Source of the DNA: Candidatus Zhuqueibacterota bacterium
GTDB lineage: Bacteria; Zhuqueibacterota; Zhuqueibacteria; Zhuqueibacterales; Zhuqueibacteraceae
NCBI GenBank assembly: GCA_022616415.1
Contig: JAKEEU010000031.1
Location: 124,001 to 188,000 of the forward strand
Length of the DNA: 64,000 nt
Reading direction: 5' to 3'
This document shows, in pieces, positions 62,292 through 64,000 of this stretch. The notes beneath the pieces are model-generated. The model was not told the origin of the DNA. It saw nothing but the letters and a program-made list of their open reading frames with translations, and did not search any database. The position numbers and the translations under genes were made by a program. Numbering within the stretch: the stretch's first letter is position 1; each line of letters starts with the position of its first letter.

Positions 62292-63212
62292 TCATTTCTT
62301 TCTCAAATAGAGCAGATCATATTGCACGTTCCAAGTTTTTCCCTCATCCGTAGAAACTTCGCCCAATTGCCGGACGCGATCCGGCCCGAGATTGAACAGC
62401 GTCATGCGGCGTAGTTGCTTGCTCCCATCCGGCCCGGCCTGTTCGGCGAGAAATTCCATGCGGTCGTTTTTGAACTCGCCGATAAATTCGGTGATGGTGC
62501 CGCGATCATTCACCCACGTTTGTTGCCATTGGCGACGCGTAGCATTGTAAATGCTGAAGCTTTTGCCGTTCATTCCAAACGTGCCGCTCCAATTTTCAAA
62601 AATAACACAATCGCCCAAGATGAGCTGCACGCTGCTCTTTCCCGCGGGTTGCCCGCTGGTGGTTTGAACGTCCCACTCGCCAATCCAAAAATCAAATTGC
62701 CGGTACTCGGGCGAGGCGGTGCAGGGTTTTACAGCTTTTTGCGCCTGCGACAACAGTTCCTTAAAGCGCGGGTCATCGTGCAAGCTTGCCAAATCCGCAT
62801 CGCCACTAATTTGCTCCGGCTGAAAGAAGCCCGTCGACATAATTTTATTCAACACCGCAAACGCCTTGTCTTTGTCGTTCAGGCGCGCGTATGCGCAAGC
62901 GAGGTTGTATTGCGTAATCGGGCTGCTGCTGTTGATCGCGACGGCTTTCTCATAAGCTGCAGCCGCCTTGTCATATTTGCCCAGCGAAAGCAGCGTAGCG
63001 CCCAATTGATTCCACGCTTGAAAATTGGCCGGCTCTTTCTTGGTGATGTTCTCGAAAGCTTTTGCCGCATTCAGCCAATCCTTATTTTGAAAAAGCGCAT
63101 TCGCTTCGTCCATTGCGGTTTTCTGAGAAGAATTTTGCGCCACTGCTGGCAACGCCACGGCTATAGCGAGCAACACAAAGAATGCAACGAATTTTTGAAG
63201 ACAGTCTTTCAT
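62292..63212 (-). CDS. Exported TPR protein with C-terminal DUF1579-like domain
   Basis: A 306-residue protein. A signal peptide (VAFFVLLAIAVALPAVAQ) is followed by about three TPRs (FQAWNQLGATLLSLGKYDKA, SSPITQYNLACAYARLNDK) and a C-terminal domain starting QFDFWIGEWDVQTTSGQP. The last domain is shared with the next gene, 63347-63913. The function is unknown. GGAGAT precedes the start. Confidence 0.8.
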   Translation of the reverse strand: MKDCLQKFVAFFVLLAIAVALPAVAQNSSQKTAMDEANALFQNKDWLNAAKAFENITKKEPANFQAWNQLGATLLSLGKYDKAAAAYEKAVAINSSSPITQYNLACAYARLNDKDKAFAVLNKIMSTGFFQPEQISGDADLASLHDDPRFKELLSQAQKAVKPCTASPEYRQFDFWIGEWDVQTTSGQPAGKSSVQLILGDCVIFENWSGTFGMNGKSFSIYNATRRQWQQTWVNDRGTITEFIGEFKNDRMEFLAEQAGPDGSKQLRRMTLFNLGPDRVRQLGEVSTDEGKTWNVQYDLLYLRKK

Positions 63213-63260
63213 TGTTTTTTATCTCCAGATCAATGTAATAAAAAATTGCCCCAGCGGTTG

Positions 63261-63299
63261 AATTAAGACCAACGATAAAAACATCCGTTGGTCTTAATT
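63261..63299. repeat. 14-bp perfect hairpin of the ATCCGTTGG family
   Basis: AATTAAGACCAACG (63261-63274) and CGTTGGTCTTAATT (63286-63299) are perfect inverted copies, with the ATCCGTTGG core and a further ATCCGTTGG at 63301. It lies between two paralogous minus-strand genes. Confidence 0.75.
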
Positions 63300-63346
63300 C
63301 ATCCGTTGGTGATTTTTGTCTTTTACAACGATAGAAATTGCTCGTA

Positions 63347-63913
63347 TTACTTCTTTCTCGTATAATGAATCTGCCAATTAACCTTCCACGTTTTCCCGCC
63401 GTCCTCCGAAGCCTCCCAATTCCAATCGAGCTGGTTTTTGGCAATGTTGTGCCACACCATGCGCTGGATGATCTCCTTGCCATCTTTCGTCGTGGCTTGG
63501 CGCGAAAGGATCATTTTGCCGTCTTTAAATTCGCCGACGAAATCCAAATAACTGCTTTGATTATCCACCCAAGTTTGTTGCCATTTGCCCAAGCGCTGGT
63601 TATAAACCGAGACGCTCATGCCGCGCAGTGAGTTCGGCGCCAGATCGACAAAATTTTCCTCGATAACGGCGCTGTCGAGGATGGCTTTGATGCTATTGGT
63701 ACCGCGGCCGGTTTGGCCGGCGGGCAACCCGCTTTGCTCGCCCGGCCAGGTTAAATCCCATTCGCCCAACCAAAAATCAAACTGGCGTTTTGCCGGCGCG
63801 GACACCACCTCGTCGTCTGGCATTAAACAAAAACCCGTGAACACGGCAGCCGTTGCCAAAGCGCTCAAGGCGAGGACGGTGATCAGTGTGATTAGTTTGA
63901 TAGATTTTGACAT
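63347..63913 (-). CDS. Exported DUF1579-like protein, paralog of 62292-63212
   Basis: A 188-residue exported protein. A signal segment is followed by QFDFWLGEWDLTWPGEQSG, KWQQTWVDNQSSYLDFVGEF and GGKTWKVNWQIHY. The same blocks appear in the C-terminal half of the neighbouring TPR protein (QFDFWIGEWDV, QQTWVNDRGTITEFIGEF), so the pair probably arose by duplication and one copy gained TPRs. The remaining 63914-64000 shows no gene. Confidence 0.8.
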   Translation of the reverse strand: MSKSIKLITLITVLALSALATAAVFTGFCLMPDDEVVSAPAKRQFDFWLGEWDLTWPGEQSGLPAGQTGRGTNSIKAILDSAVIEENFVDLAPNSLRGMSVSVYNQRLGKWQQTWVDNQSSYLDFVGEFKDGKMILSRQATTKDGKEIIQRMVWHNIAKNQLDWNWEASEDGGKTWKVNWQIHYTRKK

Positions 63914-64000
63914 CGATTCACCTTAAATGGTTTTGCCTTTAAATATTGCCTGAATCGTTACGAGGCAGCTATTTTGCTAAAATCAATTTCTTCGTTTGCG

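Noticed and set aside
1-64000. CRISPR arrays, tRNA or rRNA genes
   Set aside because: No regularly spaced repeat arrays and no recognisable tRNA or rRNA segments were seen on either strand.

Overview
The window looks like a chromosomal segment of an uncultured Gram-negative-type bacterium, probably in or near the FCB superphylum (a KSB1-like lineage would fit). That placement is an inference. It rests on two bacillithiol genes (bshC, bshB1), many exported lipoproteins and periplasmic enzymes, a likely bacterial ceramide locus, a diversity-generating retroelement (DGR), and intergenic DNA full of lineage-type palindromes and short tandem repeats. No rRNA, tRNA or CRISPR array was recognised, and there is no phage structural gene.

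Region by region: 1-12.5 kb holds a CoA-transferase/alanine dehydrogenase-like pair, a c-type cytochrome, a response regulator, bshC, a frameshifted CsgG-like gene, bshB1, two thioredoxin-fold proteins, a Fic protein and a large B12-binding radical SAM protein. From 12.5 to 20.5 kb is an AT-rich accessory island: an HNH protein with a membrane-protein partner, a TIR-NB-ARC-TPR protein (bacterial NLR), a further membrane protein, and an AbrB-RelE toxin-antitoxin pair between two copies of a ~75-90 bp repeat, one interrupted by a 99-bp MITE. From 20.6 to 24.2 kb is a ygeY-ygeW-PLP lyase group.

The most striking system is at 24.2-29.2 kb: a complete DGR. A probable promoter leads into a small helical protein, a nucleotidyltransferase-like protein, and a 744-residue target protein (CHAT protease, TPR-like linker, formylglycine-enzyme/C-type-lectin fold) whose last 40 codons are the variable repeat. 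Avd, a DGR-type reverse transcriptase and a 120-bp template repeat follow. Template and variable repeats differ at 18 positions, and all 18 are template adenines. The upstream CHAT domain suggests a diversified recognition module wired to a caspase-like effector.

From 29 to 46 kb: a peptidoglycan amidase, an M28 peptidase, a CcbP-like protein, a protein with nine ~51-residue TPR-type repeats, HicBA, a second radical SAM protein, RlmI, an SSF transporter, an AlbA_2 protein that appears to have lost its ATPase domain, a methyltransferase, PreA and an FRG protein. From 46 to 55 kb are a PQQ-propeller lipoprotein, a retropepsin-like protein, YceI and dioxygenase genes, plus several decayed genes (5'-nucleotidase, serine hydrolase, winged-helix regulator, META lipoprotein). 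From 55 to 58.6 kb an acyltransferase-like GNAT, a serine-palmitoyltransferase-like enzyme and an NAD-dependent epimerase form a plausible ceramide cluster. The end carries a PLP decarboxylase, an AraC regulator, a YhbS-type GNAT and two related exported proteins.
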